Source of the DNA: an uncultured Acidobacteriota bacterium
Lineage (GTDB): Bacteria; Acidobacteriota; Terriglobia; Terriglobales; Acidobacteriaceae
Direction of reading: 5' to 3'
Assembly (NCBI GenBank): GCA_903832055.1
Contig: CAILAC010000010.1
Coordinates: 992,001 to 1,056,000, forward strand
DNA length: 64,000 nt
The translations under genes and the position numbers were made by a program. Below, one piece after another: positions 29,720 to 39,664 of this stretch (the first letter of the stretch is position 1; every line of letters starts with the position of its first letter). The notes beneath the pieces are model-generated. The model searched no databases. It saw only the letters and a program-made list of their open reading frames with translations, and was not told where the DNA came from.

Positions 29720-31102
29720 TCATTTTGCCTTGAGGAAGTGGGAAGCGAAGGTCAGGTAGGTGGGCCAGTTGGGGGCGGGGGTGTGGCCGCCCGAGTGTTC
29801 GCGAAAGCCCAGTTCGCCGGAGATGAGAGGTGTTTCGACGGGTGGCATTTCTGTGGCGCCCAAGCCGTGTTTCCCGAGCAGCTGATAGACAGGACCAGCA
29901 GCGATGGCGGCAAGGAAGCTGCCTTTGGGGTCGATCCAGGCATCGCCTTGTGCTGCTCCTCCGCCGATGAAGACGGGGCGGGGGGCGCAGAGGGCGATGA
30001 GTTCATGGGAGTCTACGGGGAGGTCGTTCCAGTGGAGGGGCCCGGCGTATTTGAGGAAGTTGCCGGCCATCCAGTGATATTCGTTGGTGGCGGCGACGTT
30101 TTCTACGATTTCGCCAAAGTTGCGGCGGTGGAGGCGGGCACCGCCCTCGCCGGAAGAACTGATGTAGGCGATGGCGAAGCGGGAGTCGTCGGCCATGGTG
30201 ACGATGGCGGCTTTACCGTAGCGCGAGTGGCCGGAGATGCCGACCTGGCGGGCGTCAACGGCTTTGTCGGTTTCGAAGTAGTCCAGAGCGCGGCTTGCTC
30301 CCCAGCCCCAGGCGCGGAGTGTCCCCCACTCGTCTGGCTTTCGGGGCTGGCCGTGGTTGACGAGGCCGATGATGCCCTCCTTGAGGCCTGCTCCGTTATC
30401 CGCCTGAAAGGAAGTAGGGATGAGCGTGGCGTAGCCCCAGCCTTTGGCGATGACCAGTTCCTGCCAGCTTGGCCCGGTTTCTGGCGGGGCCATGTTGGGG
30501 AAGCGCTTGCGGAGGGCGGCCATGAAGGCGGGGTCGAATGTGAACTCCATCATGACGGGGACAGGGCCTTTGGCGGCGGCGGGCGTGGTGAGGGTGAGGT
30601 CGATGTTGACGGAGACCTGCGGGTAGGCGGAGTTGTCAACGTGGCCTACGAGCTTTTTGGTGATGACGGCGATGTTTCCGACCTTTTCGTTGACGGTGCT
30701 TAGCACTTCCCAGGTGACTTTGGGGGTGTGAGCGGGCATACGGCCATAGACTTCGCGGTTAAAGTCTTCAACGATCTCGGGGCGGCGGAGCTTCCACCAC
30801 TGGCGGGCGGTGGTGACTTTCTTGCCGTTTTTCAGGACGAGGGGGTCGGGCAGGGTGGGGTAGGGATTGGCTTTGGACTCGTCGTAGTTGGCAGCATTTG
30901 GAGCCTTGGGGTCGTTGCCGTTGGCGCCTTCGCGGAGGGCGGTGATATGGAGCTGGTCCATCATCTGCTGGCGGTCGGCCACAGAGGCGGCCTGGATTTC
31001 AGGGGTCTGAGCGCGGGAGGCGGTGACGAAGAGGAGAAACACGAGAATGGCCACAGACGTGAGAGTCAGGATGGAAACGGAGTGAGAACAACGCGAGGGC
31101 AT
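29720..31102 (-). CDS. Glucuronoyl esterase-like protein (CE15)
   Basis: 460 residues with a signal peptide (MPSRCSHSVSILTLTSVAILVFLLFVTASRA). The alpha/beta-hydrolase core has the CE15 nucleophile motif GHSRYGK (family pattern G-x-S-R-x-G-K) after VDARQVGIS. SSSGEGGARLHRRNFGE and the late catalytic His region FREHSGGHTPAP also fit. CE15 enzymes cut ester bonds between lignin alcohols and glucuronic acid on xylan, which suits plant-wall degradation; a related carboxylate ester is possible. The ATG at 31102 has AAGGAG at 6 nt. Divergent from the large TonB receptor across 404 bp, suggesting joint regulation. Confidence 0.88.
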   Translation of the reverse strand: MPSRCSHSVSILTLTSVAILVFLLFVTASRAQTPEIQAASVADRQQMMDQLHITALREGANGNDPKAPNAANYDESKANPYPTLPDPLVLKNGKKVTTARQWWKLRRPEIVEDFNREVYGRMPAHTPKVTWEVLSTVNEKVGNIAVITKKLVGHVDNSAYPQVSVNIDLTLTTPAAAKGPVPVMMEFTFDPAFMAALRKRFPNMAPPETGPSWQELVIAKGWGYATLIPTSFQADNGAGLKEGIIGLVNHGQPRKPDEWGTLRAWGWGASRALDYFETDKAVDARQVGISGHSRYGKAAIVTMADDSRFAIAYISSSGEGGARLHRRNFGEIVENVAATNEYHWMAGNFLKYAGPLHWNDLPVDSHELIALCAPRPVFIGGGAAQGDAWIDPKGSFLAAIAAGPVYQLLGKHGLGATEMPPVETPLISGELGFREHSGGHTPAPNWPTYLTFASHFLKAK

Positions 31103-31506
31103 GGCAAGCTCCTTGGGAATTCCGCAGAGGAAGGCGCGGTCAGGGGGGAACAGAGTTGGCAAGAATAGCGATTCAATGCCCTTTTGACAACACGAAAACG
31201 TTCTGACGGAGATAACTAAAGCAAGGAAAGAATTTACAAGACATTGAAGTGCTTGTATTTCCGTGAATTTAGAGTAGGCGGATGGACAACATGAACGTCG
31301 GCAGATTGATAGACCGCCGAATATCAGGTGCTGAAGTGCCTGAATGACTTTGACTCTCGTCCTGAAATACTCAGCGGCTCACTGAGCTGCCTTCTCTGGC
31401 TAACGCGGATTCACCGCACCTTTTGCCAGGATCCCTACCCTTACTTGAGTACAGACGCTTTTCTAAGACGTTTGCCAACCATTTTTCACATTAGGAGGCA
31501 TAACCA
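31103..31506. promoter_or_regulatory. Divergent intergenic region between the CE15 and TonB-receptor genes
   Basis: No gene seen. It holds TTGACA at 31184-31189, a LacI-like imperfect palindrome GAAAACGTTCTG (31194-31205), and two near-identical 14-mers (TGAAGTGCTTGTAT at 31245, TGAAGTGCCTGAAT at 31332). A strong ribosome-binding site (AGGAGG) precedes the receptor ATG. None of the regulatory sites is firm. Confidence 0.4.
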
Positions 31507-34500
31507 ATGCGACATGAAATATTCAAGCAGATCAGCCGGAGCATCGTTTATTCGATGTCGGTATTGACTCTGCTGCTGACGCTGGCTTTTACGGGCCAGG
31601 CGTGGGCACAAACGCAGGGCTCGATTCTGGGCACGGTCAAGGACGCGAACGGAGCGGTCGTTCCCGACGCACAGGTGACACTGACCAACAACAGTGCTGG
31701 TGTTGTTCGCACAACCAAGAGCGGATCGCGCGGCGATTACCAGTTTTCGGATGTGCCGGCGGCTCGTTATGACCTTGCGATCGAGGCTACCGGCTTCCAG
31801 AAGTGGTCGACGAAGAGTGTAGCCCTCTCAGTGCGTCAGCAACTGCGCCTGGACGCTACGCTTTCAGTGGGCGCGGTGCAGCAGGAAGTGACCGTCAATG
31901 GCGAGTCAGCGTCGGCAATCGAGACGGACTCACCGACGATCAGCGGCACGTTTACGGCAGACGACGCAATCAACCTTCCAGTCAATACGCGTGCCAGCTT
32001 CAGCGGCACAAGCGCTGACGCGATTCTCTCGGCTCTGCCGGGTGTGCAGAAGGACAATAACAGCGCGGGCATCTCGCTGCAGGGAGCGCTTCCATACCAG
32101 GTCGACATAACGGTTGACGGCATCACGCTGAAGAACCCTGGTGGCGGCACTCAGATGGCGGACTCTTATCCTTCGACCGAGTCGATTTCTGAAATTCGCG
32201 CTGACGGTGCTTTGAACGGCGCGGAATATGGCGATCCCGGCCAGGTCATTGTTACGACCAAGGGTGGCGGCAACCAGATTCACGGATCGGGATTCTGGTA
32301 CTACCAGAACTCGGCCTTTGATGCGATTGCTTACACGCGTCCGACGACGACCAAGAAGCCGGCGACTCACGGCAACACGTTTGGCGGCAGCTTGAGCGGG
32401 CCGGTAGTGATTCCCCACCTGTATAACGGCCACAATAAGAGCTTCTTTTTTGCGGATTACGAGGGCTGGCGTCACCCGGCACAGACGACGGTGCAGGCCA
32501 TTGTGCCCAGCACGCTGATGAAGCAGGGTGATTTCTCGAAGTATGTCGTACCCGACGGCAACGGCGGAAATGCATTCACCGGACTGATGAATCCTTTCAC
32601 TGGGACCAATGTGGGCAAGACGCTTCCCAGCGGATTGATCAGCAAGATTGCACAGGACACGCTGAAGACCTTTTACCCGGACCCGAACATCGGCGATCCG
32701 ACGGCATACACAGATGATGGAACACCGAACTGGCAGAAGAACGTTGACCAGAGCGCACATTCAGATCAGTTTGACGTGCGTGGCGACCAGTATTTCGGTT
32801 CCAACCAGAAGTTCCTGCTGTGGGGCCGCTTCAGCTACAAGAATCTGCCCAGCAATTCCTATGCGCTGCTTGGGCTTCCTTCAACCGTCAACACCGGTGT
32901 AAGCAAGGTTTTCAAGGTAGACGGCAACTGGACCATCAAGCCGAATCTGATCAACGAAGCGAGCTTTGGCTTTACGCGCTTCATTTCGGGCAGCGAAAAC
33001 CCCTTCAACGGCAAGGAATGGACGACAGGCGAGGGCTGGGTTGGCCTGCAAAACCTGTTCTACAACGGCATTCCTGAGATGGATTTCAACAACATCCAGG
33101 CTTTGAATGCGGACCGCTTGAGCAATCCGAGCAAGTCGTTCACGTTTGACTACAGCGACACGATGATCTGGTCGCATGGAAACCACAACTTCAAGTTTGG
33201 TTTCAATGCTCAGAAGCTTGAAGCATATTCGACGCTGGGCTTTAATGGGTCGGACAACTACGGCACCTACACCTTCAACACGAGCGGCAGCAATGGCATG
33301 TTCACGGGCGTGGATTTTGGCGACTTCCTGCTTGGTATTCCCGACCAGACGTTCTATGACGTGGTTTCACAGGACAACGACGGTATTTCGTACCACTATC
33401 ACGGGTTCGCGCAGGACGAGTGGCATGTAAATCCTCGTCTGACGTTGACCCTTGGTCTGCGTTACGAACTGCATCCCGGCTACTATGACAAGGGCGGAGA
33501 TATCGGTAACTTTGATCCGAGCATTGCCAAGTCGGGTGGGGTGATTTACCCGGACGGCAAGGACAAGCTGCTGGCACAGGCTTTTCTGGCGAGTGCCAAC
33601 GCATGTGATCCGGACGGCGTTACCAAGACCAACTCATCCGCGATCAACGGTGCGCCTTGCATGCCGGTCCAGACGAATAGCCAGGCTGGCTATCCGAAGG
33701 GCCTGAAGAAGTTTCCTCACTTGCGATTCTTGCCGCGGGCTGGATTTGCTTTCCGTCCGTTTGCCAATGACAAGTGGGCGATTCGTGGTGGCTACGGCAT
33801 CTACAACATCAACATGCTGGGCTCGAGCTTCTACTCGCTGACCGGCACGGTACAGGCTGCAACGACGCAGTACTCGAACACGTACGATTCGGAAACCCAC
33901 GCGATTGGCTACCAGTGGCCGAACATCTATGCAGGCGCTGGCAACGGCGGCTGCACCACTTGCTACGGACAGGACTATTTCGGAACGGCGAACAGCACGA
34001 ACTGGAAAGACCCCTATACGGAGCAGTGGTCACTGAGCGTGGATCACGACTTTGGTGCGGGCTACGCGGCCAGCGCTACCTACATCGGTTCGGCAACCCA
34101 TGACCTGGTTTGGGCACCGGACGAAAACACTCTTCCCTTCTCTTCAACGGTGTCGGCCTTCAACGCGCCGATTTCTTCACGGCTGTTCCCAAACTGGGGC
34201 CGTATCAACACGCGCGCCACGGGTGCAAATGCAAGCTACGAGTCACTGCAGCTTGAAGTCAGCCACCGCTTGCAGCGCGGGTTGGAATTCCACTCGACCT
34301 ACACGTGGGCCAAGGCACTGGCAGATAACCAGGGTCCGGCCAGCAGCTCGTTTGGTGGAGAGGGTGGCGGACAGCGCGCAACGTCAGTACTGGCTCGCCA
34401 CGTGGACTTTGGCAACGTATTTGGAACGCGTCGTCATCGCTGGAACACAACCGTGCTCTATGACCTGCCTTACGGTCGTGGACGTATGTTTGGCACCAAC

Positions 34501-35103
34501 ATTCCCCGTTCAGCTGATCTGATCGCGGGCGGCTGGCGCCTTACGTCGATTCTGACGGTACAGACCGGTGCATTCGAAACCCCGTACTTCCCCAATGGCC
34601 AGGGTGATCCTTCGGGTACTGGTTCGGGTCTGAACGGAGCAGCAGGCGGCTTTGACCTTGGTCATCGCAACCAACATGCCGATCAGCTCAAGGGAATCAG
34701 CGTGAAGCCATCCAATCGGACCCGGTTGAACTGGGTGAACTCCGCAGCATTCGCTTGCCCCGGCAATCCTACCTGGGTTGCGGGAACGGCCTGCACGACT
34801 GGTAACGGCCAGGAGGGTAATCCGTTCGCTCTACCTATCGGGCGCTTTGGCAACAGCCAGGTGGGCACGGTACAGGGTCCGGGACTTGTGAACCTGTCGG
34901 CCGGCCTGAACAAGACCTTCAACATCAGCGAGCGCTTCAAGGTGAAGGCGGAAGGCACGTTTACCAACGTGTTGAACCACACCAACCTGGGCGACCCCAA
35001 CATGAACCTGAGCTCGAGCAGCTTTGGCATCATCTCAAACTCAGTGGGCGCCGACTTTGGCGGAGCTCGTTCGGGTCAGATCTCGGTGCGGTTGGAGTTC
35101 TAA
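31507..35103 (+). CDS. TonB-dependent receptor, Oar-like, 1198 aa
   Basis: Large outer-membrane receptor. The signal peptide ends near GQAWAQ. A carboxypeptidase-regulatory-like domain spans about 38-120 (GSILGTVKDANGAVVPDAQVTLTN...GDYQFSDVPAARYDLAIEATGF). A plug domain follows (ALPYQVDITVDGITLKNPGG; QVIVTTKGGGNQIHGSGFWYYQ). The barrel has many Tyr/Trp strands and ends SVRLEF. AGGAGG lies 8 nt before the ATG. A strong terminator follows the stop. Its divergent neighbour is a glucuronoyl esterase, so a plant-derived glycan is a plausible ligand, by context only. No similarity strong enough to assign a substrate was seen. Confidence 0.95.
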   Translation: MRHEIFKQISRSIVYSMSVLTLLLTLAFTGQAWAQTQGSILGTVKDANGAVVPDAQVTLTNNSAGVVRTTKSGSRGDYQFSDVPAARYDLAIEATGFQKWSTKSVALSVRQQLRLDATLSVGAVQQEVTVNGESASAIETDSPTISGTFTADDAINLPVNTRASFSGTSADAILSALPGVQKDNNSAGISLQGALPYQVDITVDGITLKNPGGGTQMADSYPSTESISEIRADGALNGAEYGDPGQVIVTTKGGGNQIHGSGFWYYQNSAFDAIAYTRPTTTKKPATHGNTFGGSLSGPVVIPHLYNGHNKSFFFADYEGWRHPAQTTVQAIVPSTLMKQGDFSKYVVPDGNGGNAFTGLMNPFTGTNVGKTLPSGLISKIAQDTLKTFYPDPNIGDPTAYTDDGTPNWQKNVDQSAHSDQFDVRGDQYFGSNQKFLLWGRFSYKNLPSNSYALLGLPSTVNTGVSKVFKVDGNWTIKPNLINEASFGFTRFISGSENPFNGKEWTTGEGWVGLQNLFYNGIPEMDFNNIQALNADRLSNPSKSFTFDYSDTMIWSHGNHNFKFGFNAQKLEAYSTLGFNGSDNYGTYTFNTSGSNGMFTGVDFGDFLLGIPDQTFYDVVSQDNDGISYHYHGFAQDEWHVNPRLTLTLGLRYELHPGYYDKGGDIGNFDPSIAKSGGVIYPDGKDKLLAQAFLASANACDPDGVTKTNSSAINGAPCMPVQTNSQAGYPKGLKKFPHLRFLPRAGFAFRPFANDKWAIRGGYGIYNINMLGSSFYSLTGTVQAATTQYSNTYDSETHAIGYQWPNIYAGAGNGGCTTCYGQDYFGTANSTNWKDPYTEQWSLSVDHDFGAGYAASATYIGSATHDLVWAPDENTLPFSSTVSAFNAPISSRLFPNWGRINTRATGANASYESLQLEVSHRLQRGLEFHSTYTWAKALADNQGPASSSFGGEGGGQRATSVLARHVDFGNVFGTRRHRWNTTVLYDLPYGRGRMFGTNIPRSADLIAGGWRLTSILTVQTGAFETPYFPNGQGDPSGTGSGLNGAAGGFDLGHRNQHADQLKGISVKPSNRTRLNWVNSAAFACPGNPTWVAGTACTTGNGQEGNPFALPIGRFGNSQVGTVQGPGLVNLSAGLNKTFNISERFKVKAEGTFTNVLNHTNLGDPNMNLSSSSFGIISNSVGADFGGARSGQISVRLEF

Positions 35104-35126
35104 TCACGCTAAACGCAACATCAACG

Positions 35127-35158
35127 GCGGCGCAGACCCTGGGGTCTGCGCCGTTTTA
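35127..35158 (+). terminator. Intrinsic terminator after the TonB receptor
   Basis: A perfect 10-bp GC-rich stem GGCGCAGACC (35129-35138) / GGTCTGCGCC (35143-35152) with loop CTGG, followed by GTTTTACTTT. Confidence 0.9.
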
Positions 35159-35246
35159 CTTTGTGGCCGCAATTGAAGTTGCTGTGGTTGAAATTGCTGG
35201 ACTTAGCACTTGAGTTCGGTTAGAGTTCCGGCGAGGAGTTTACGGC

Positions 35247-35864
35247 ATGTTCAAGAAACTTTGGGAGAATCCTCTGACGATGGGATTCCTGGTGGTGGCG
35301 GGTGGGCTGGTTTATTTTGCTTATGGGCAAAAGTGGAATGGGATTGACCTATCGCTGGCACCGCAAGACCTGCTGACCAAGCTAACGCCGTTGATTCTGG
35401 CGGCGGCATTTTTAGAGCGGGCGGTTGAGATTTTGATCAGCCCGTGGCGGGATGCGGGGTCGAACGCGTTGCAGCGGAATATCGATGCGGTCAAGGCGCG
35501 TCCAGCGAACCCGGCCAACCCGGTGCAAACGGCAGCTAATTTGGCGGACCTGGCTGCGGCGAGTTCGGCGCTTGACGAATACAAAGGCCAGACGCAGCGC
35601 TATGCTTTTGCGGCGAGCCTGATTATGAGCTTTTGCGCGGCAGCGGCTGGATTGCGGTCTCTAGCACCGTTTCTGAGCAATGCTAAGGTGTTTGATGCGC
35701 TTGACTGGCACCAGCAATCATTCTTTCGCAACTTTGACGTGATGGTTACGACGGCGCTGCTAGCCGGTGGTGCTGATGGTTTCCACGGGATTATCAGCTC
35801 GATTTCAGACTTCTTTCCACCGAAGGCGACAATGACGACCACGACGACCACAACAGGGAAATGA
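35247..35864 (+). CDS. Hypothetical membrane protein, 205 aa
   Basis: Family not recognised. Two hydrophobic helices lie near the N-terminus (about 10-27 and 44-62) and at least two more in the second half (FAASLIMSFCAAAAGL; VMVTTALLAGGADGFHGIIS). A charged segment of about 60 residues (residues 68-112) separates them. The C-terminus is a Thr run (TMTTTTTTTGK). GCGAGGAG precedes the ATG. It stands alone between the receptor terminator and the bidirectional terminator before infB. Confidence 0.75.
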   Translation: MFKKLWENPLTMGFLVVAGGLVYFAYGQKWNGIDLSLAPQDLLTKLTPLILAAAFLERAVEILISPWRDAGSNALQRNIDAVKARPANPANPVQTAANLADLAAASSALDEYKGQTQRYAFAASLIMSFCAAAAGLRSLAPFLSNAKVFDALDWHQQSFFRNFDVMVTTALLAGGADGFHGIISSISDFFPPKATMTTTTTTTGK

Positions 35865-35950
35865 TTTGACGTTGTTTCTTTCCTTGCTCTGCGGAGACGA
35901 AGGAAGGAGAATCCTGATTTCCTGATATTCAGACGCAGTTTCCAGCAGCA

Positions 35951-35986
35951 AAAAGGCCCACATCTCGGTTGAGAAGCGGGCCTTTT
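35951..35986. terminator. Bidirectional terminator between the membrane gene and infB
   Basis: AAAAGGCCC (35951-35959) pairs perfectly with GGGCCTTTT (35978-35986). A/T tracts on both sides let it serve infB on the minus strand and the membrane-protein gene on the plus strand. Confidence 0.85.
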
Positions 35987-36004
35987 AGTTACTGCTTTGC
36001 TGGA

Positions 36005-39000
36005 TTAGACGGTGGTGGTCTGGGCTGCGGCTGCTGCGGCCTTTTCCTTGGCGGCGGCAGCTTCCTTGGCGGCAGCTGCGACGGTGGTCGCGAGCTGACC
36101 GAGGTCGTTGGCCATGCGCTCTGTGGTGTAGGCTTCGATGACGTCGCCTTCCTTCAGGTCGCTGAATCCGGCCAGACCTACGCCGCACTCCATACCGTTG
36201 GTGACTTCCTTGACGTCGTCTTTGAAGCGACGCAGGGAGCCGATTTTGCCCTTGAACATCTGCTCGGTGCCACGCATGAGCTTGATTTCCGCATCGCGAC
36301 GGAGAACGCCGTCGGTAACGCGGCAACCAGCGATGGTGCCAACCTTGGGGATGCGCATGACGCTGATGATCTCCGCACGGCCAAGGAAATTCTCCTTGAA
36401 GGTGGGGTCGAGCAGGCCGAGCATGGCTTTGCGAATTTCATCCTGCAACTCGTAAATGATGGAGTGCAGACGAATTTCCACGTTTTCCTGCTGGGCGAGC
36501 TCTTGCGACTTGCGCTCAGGGCGGACGTTGAAGCCGATGATGATGGCGTTGGATGCCGAGGCGAGGAGAATATCGCTTTCGGTAATAGCGCCGACACCGG
36601 AGTGGATGACCTTGATGCGCACCTTTTCGGTAGACATGCGGACCAGCGAATCGGCGATGACTTCGACGGAACCGGTAACGTCGCCCTTGATGATGAGCGG
36701 CAGATCTTTAACGCCTGCGGTGCGAATCTGCTCGGCAAGTCCTTCGAGAGAGACGCGGCTGCTCTTGGCGAGCTGGGATTCGCGTTCCTTCATCTTGCGG
36801 TACTGAGCGATGCCCTTGGCCTTATCGCGATCGGCAACGACGAGGAAGGTGTCGCCCGAATCGGGCATGCCTTCAAGACCGAGGACTTCGACAGGGGTGG
36901 AGGGGCCGGCCTCTACGATAGCGCGGCCGCGGTCATCAAACATGGCGCGGACCTTGCCGAAAGTGTTGCCGACGATGTAGCTCTCATTGACGCGCAATGT
37001 ACCGTTTTGAACGAGGACGGTGGCGACAGCGCCGCGACCGCGATCCAGCTTGGCCTCGAGGACGGTGCCGACAGCTTTGCGGCCGGGGGTGGACTTGAGA
37101 TTTTGCACGTCAGAGACGAGACAGATCATCTCAAGCAACTGGTCGAGGCCGAGCCGCTTCTTTGCGGAGACCTTGACGTAGACCGTGTCGCCGCCCCACT
37201 CTTCGGGAACCAGGCCGCGGTCGGCGAGCTGCTTCTGAACCTTTTCAGCATCTGCGCCGGGCTTGTCGATTTTGTTAATGGCGACGATGATGGGCACGTT
37301 TGCAGCCTTGGCGTGGTCGATGGCCTCAAGGGTCTGGGGCATCGGGCCGTCGTCTGCTGCAACAACGATGACAACGAGGTCAGTAACCTTGGCGCCGCGG
37401 GAACGCATGCGTGTAAAGGCTTCGTGGCCGGGGGTATCGAGGAAGACGATCTCGCGACCGGAGGCCGGGGAGCCTTCCTTGGTGAACTTAACCTTGTAGG
37501 CGCCGATGTGCTGGGTGATGCCGCCGGCTTCGCCCGAGGCGACGTCGGTTTCGCGGATGGCGTCAAGCAGCGAAGTCTTGCCGTGATCGACGTGACCCAT
37601 GACGGTAACGACGGGCGAGCGGGAGACTTCAAGCTCGTCGATGTTGTCGCTTTCCAGGATCTCTTCGATGGCCTGGTTGGCGATTTCATCTTCGTAGCTG
37701 ATGACGGTCGCGTTGGCGCCGAAGCGGGCGGCAACATCCTTGACCATCTCTGCATCGAGCGACTGGTTCACGGTGACGAAGACGCCACGCATGAGCAGGG
37801 TGCCGACGAGATCCTTGGCGCGAATTTCGAGCTTTTCGGCGAGGTCCTTGACGCTGATGCCTTCAGTGACCGTGATTTCTCGGGTAACCGGCGGCATTTC
37901 GTTGGAGCCCATGTACGCTCCGCCAAAACGCGGCGGCGGCGTAAAGCCCTTCATCGGGCCTTCCTTGGTCTTTGGGTACTGCTGGCGGCCACGGCCACGT
38001 GGTGGGCCGGAGGGACGCGGCGCGCGAGGAGCCTCACCCGGAGGTGGCGGTGCTCCGCCGGGGGCGCCAAAGCCACCGGGTCGCGGAGCGCCAAAGCCAG
38101 GGCGGGCACCAAAGCCGGGACGAGCACCAGGGCCACCGGGGCCGCTGGAGGGTACGAAGCCAGGACGGGTGATGTGCTTGGGACGGGGTCCGCCCGGGAA
38201 CTGGCCGGGAGCGCCCTGATTCTGGAACTGGTTCGGGAACTGGCCGGGAGCGCCCTGAGGACGCGGCGTGAAGTTACCGCCGCCCATTCCGGGGCGTTGG
38301 CCGGGGCCACCCTGATTGCCGCCGCGATCAAAGATCGGCTTACCTCGCTGGATACCCGCAGCATTCATGCCGGCATTTGGCTGCGCTGCCGAGGGAGGAG
38401 GCGGAGGAGGAGCATTGTACTTGGGGCGCGGTCCGGTCTGCGGCATGACCAGCTTGCGAGGCGGAACCGCAGGCGGCTGAGGCGCTGCTGCAACCGGTTC
38501 AGACGCAGCGGATTTTTCCTCAGTGCCCGAGGCTGTATCGGAAGCGCTCGCTGTGGGACCAGCTGCGGCGACTGGCTCAGCTGCGCGTTCAGCCTGAGGC
38601 TGGACGGAGGCTGGAGCAACAGTCTGCGGCTGGATTTCAGCGGCGGTCTGTGCCGCGACGGCTTTCACTGGCTCTGCAGTTGAAGAAGCAGCGACGGACG
38701 GTGCTGCAACTGGCGCTGCCGCCGGTTCTGGAGCAATTGCGGGAGCGTGCGGAGCCACGAAGCTGGGTGGTGCCGGGGCCGCGATGGGTGCAACAGGAGC
38801 CGCAACCTGCGGAACAGCCTGGGGAGCGCTGGGCGGCGGTGCCACCACAACTGTCGCTGGAGGTGCAACCGCGACGCCGGCCGCAGCAACGGGCGGCTTG
38901 ACGACAACTGCGACCGGCGGCGGCGCTACGCCCACAGCAGGGCGAACGACGGTGGCGGTACCGAGCGAACCGGCGGGCGGGCGGGCGACGACCGGCCCTG

Positions 39001-39547
39001 AAGGCGGACGCGAGGAAATCGCCGGAGCAGCGGCTGCCGGAGGATGAACAATGGGGGGGGCTTGTCGCGGCTGAGGAACGATCTTCCGTGGCTCAGGCCG
39101 TGCGGCTGCCGCGGCAGGCGTAACAAATCGCGGAGCCTGCGGGGGAGCGGATGGGGGCCGTGAAACGACCGTGCTGCCGGGCTGAACACCGGCAGGCCGC
39201 ACAACCACCGCATTTGCAGGGGGTGCCGACTGTGGTCGCTGCGGATACTGCGCAGCCCGCTCGGCCTCTTCCTTGCGGGCAAGGATTGCCTTGAGAACGT
39301 CGCCGGGCTTGGAAATGTTGGAGAGATCAATCTTGGGGCGGTTGTCCTGCTCAGGACGTGAGCTTGCCGATGGTGCCGGGCGCGTACCGCGCTGAAAGTG
39401 ACCACGCACACGCTCCGCTTCGTGCTCCTCGATGGAGCTCGAGTGGGTCTTGCCTTCCGCCAGATTCATGTATTCCAGAGCGTCGAGAATCTGTTTACTT
39501 TTGACTTCCAGCTCACGCGCCAGATCGTTAATTCGAACCTTACTCAT
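36005..39547 (-). CDS. infB: Translation initiation factor IF-2
   Basis: GTPase that places initiator tRNA on the 30S subunit. 1180 residues, longer than the usual ~890 because of a Pro/Ala/Gly-rich N-terminal linker (about residues 55-560). The IF2_N motif opens the protein ([22 protein letters not shown]) and a second IF2_N precedes the GTPase ([24 protein letters not shown]). G-domain motifs: GHVDHGKTS (near residue 650), [12 protein letters not shown] and SAKK. The C-terminal IF-2 C domains are complete. It is last in rimP-nusA-infB and is followed at once by a terminator, so rbfA and truB are not in this operon here. Confidence 0.98.
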   Translation of the reverse strand: MSKVRINDLARELEVKSKQILDALEYMNLAEGKTHSSSIEEHEAERVRGHFQRGTRPAPSASSRPEQDNRPKIDLSNISKPGDVLKAILARKEEAERAAQYPQRPQSAPPANAVVVRPAGVQPGSTVVSRPPSAPPQAPRFVTPAAAAARPEPRKIVPQPRQAPPIVHPPAAAAPAISSRPPSGPVVARPPAGSLGTATVVRPAVGVAPPPVAVVVKPPVAAAGVAVAPPATVVVAPPPSAPQAVPQVAAPVAPIAAPAPPSFVAPHAPAIAPEPAAAPVAAPSVAASSTAEPVKAVAAQTAAEIQPQTVAPASVQPQAERAAEPVAAAGPTASASDTASGTEEKSAASEPVAAAPQPPAVPPRKLVMPQTGPRPKYNAPPPPPPSAAQPNAGMNAAGIQRGKPIFDRGGNQGGPGQRPGMGGGNFTPRPQGAPGQFPNQFQNQGAPGQFPGGPRPKHITRPGFVPSSGPGGPGARPGFGARPGFGAPRPGGFGAPGGAPPPPGEAPRAPRPSGPPRGRGRQQYPKTKEGPMKGFTPPPRFGGAYMGSNEMPPVTREITVTEGISVKDLAEKLEIRAKDLVGTLLMRGVFVTVNQSLDAEMVKDVAARFGANATVISYEDEIANQAIEEILESDNIDELEVSRSPVVTVMGHVDHGKTSLLDAIRETDVASGEAGGITQHIGAYKVKFTKEGSPASGREIVFLDTPGHEAFTRMRSRGAKVTDLVVIVVAADDGPMPQTLEAIDHAKAANVPIIVAINKIDKPGADAEKVQKQLADRGLVPEEWGGDTVYVKVSAKKRLGLDQLLEMICLVSDVQNLKSTPGRKAVGTVLEAKLDRGRGAVATVLVQNGTLRVNESYIVGNTFGKVRAMFDDRGRAIVEAGPSTPVEVLGLEGMPDSGDTFLVVADRDKAKGIAQYRKMKERESQLAKSSRVSLEGLAEQIRTAGVKDLPLIIKGDVTGSVEVIADSLVRMSTEKVRIKVIHSGVGAITESDILLASASNAIIIGFNVRPERKSQELAQQENVEIRLHSIIYELQDEIRKAMLGLLDPTFKENFLGRAEIISVMRIPKVGTIAGCRVTDGVLRRDAEIKLMRGTEQMFKGKIGSLRRFKDDVKEVTNGMECGVGLAGFSDLKEGDVIEAYTTERMANDLGQLATTVAAAAKEAAAAKEKAAAAAAQTTTV

Positions 39548-39664
39548 CCGCCTCTTTTCGTTGTGCTACCTAATGTCGGTTAACTTGTCATAGCAACCTC
39601 GCGGCAAAACTTGCATTGCCTATTGCTATTATCGCCTGAAACCTTGTTTGCAGGGCGTCGCATG

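Noticed and set aside
29738-30703. 321-codon + strand frame opposite the CE15 esterase
   Set aside because: Gly/Val/Asp-rich shadow; the minus strand carries the CE15 nucleophile motif and a strong ribosome-binding site.
31194-31205. Firm LacI/CcpA-type operator
   Set aside because: GAAAACGTTCTG matches the ideal palindrome only partly and has no second copy nearby; kept only as a weak note.
35969-38683. 904-codon open frame on the + strand opposite infB
   Set aside because: It is antisense to the conserved IF-2 GTPase. Long open frames are common opposite Gly/Ala/Pro-rich high-GC genes; it has no ribosome-binding site, signal or known motif.
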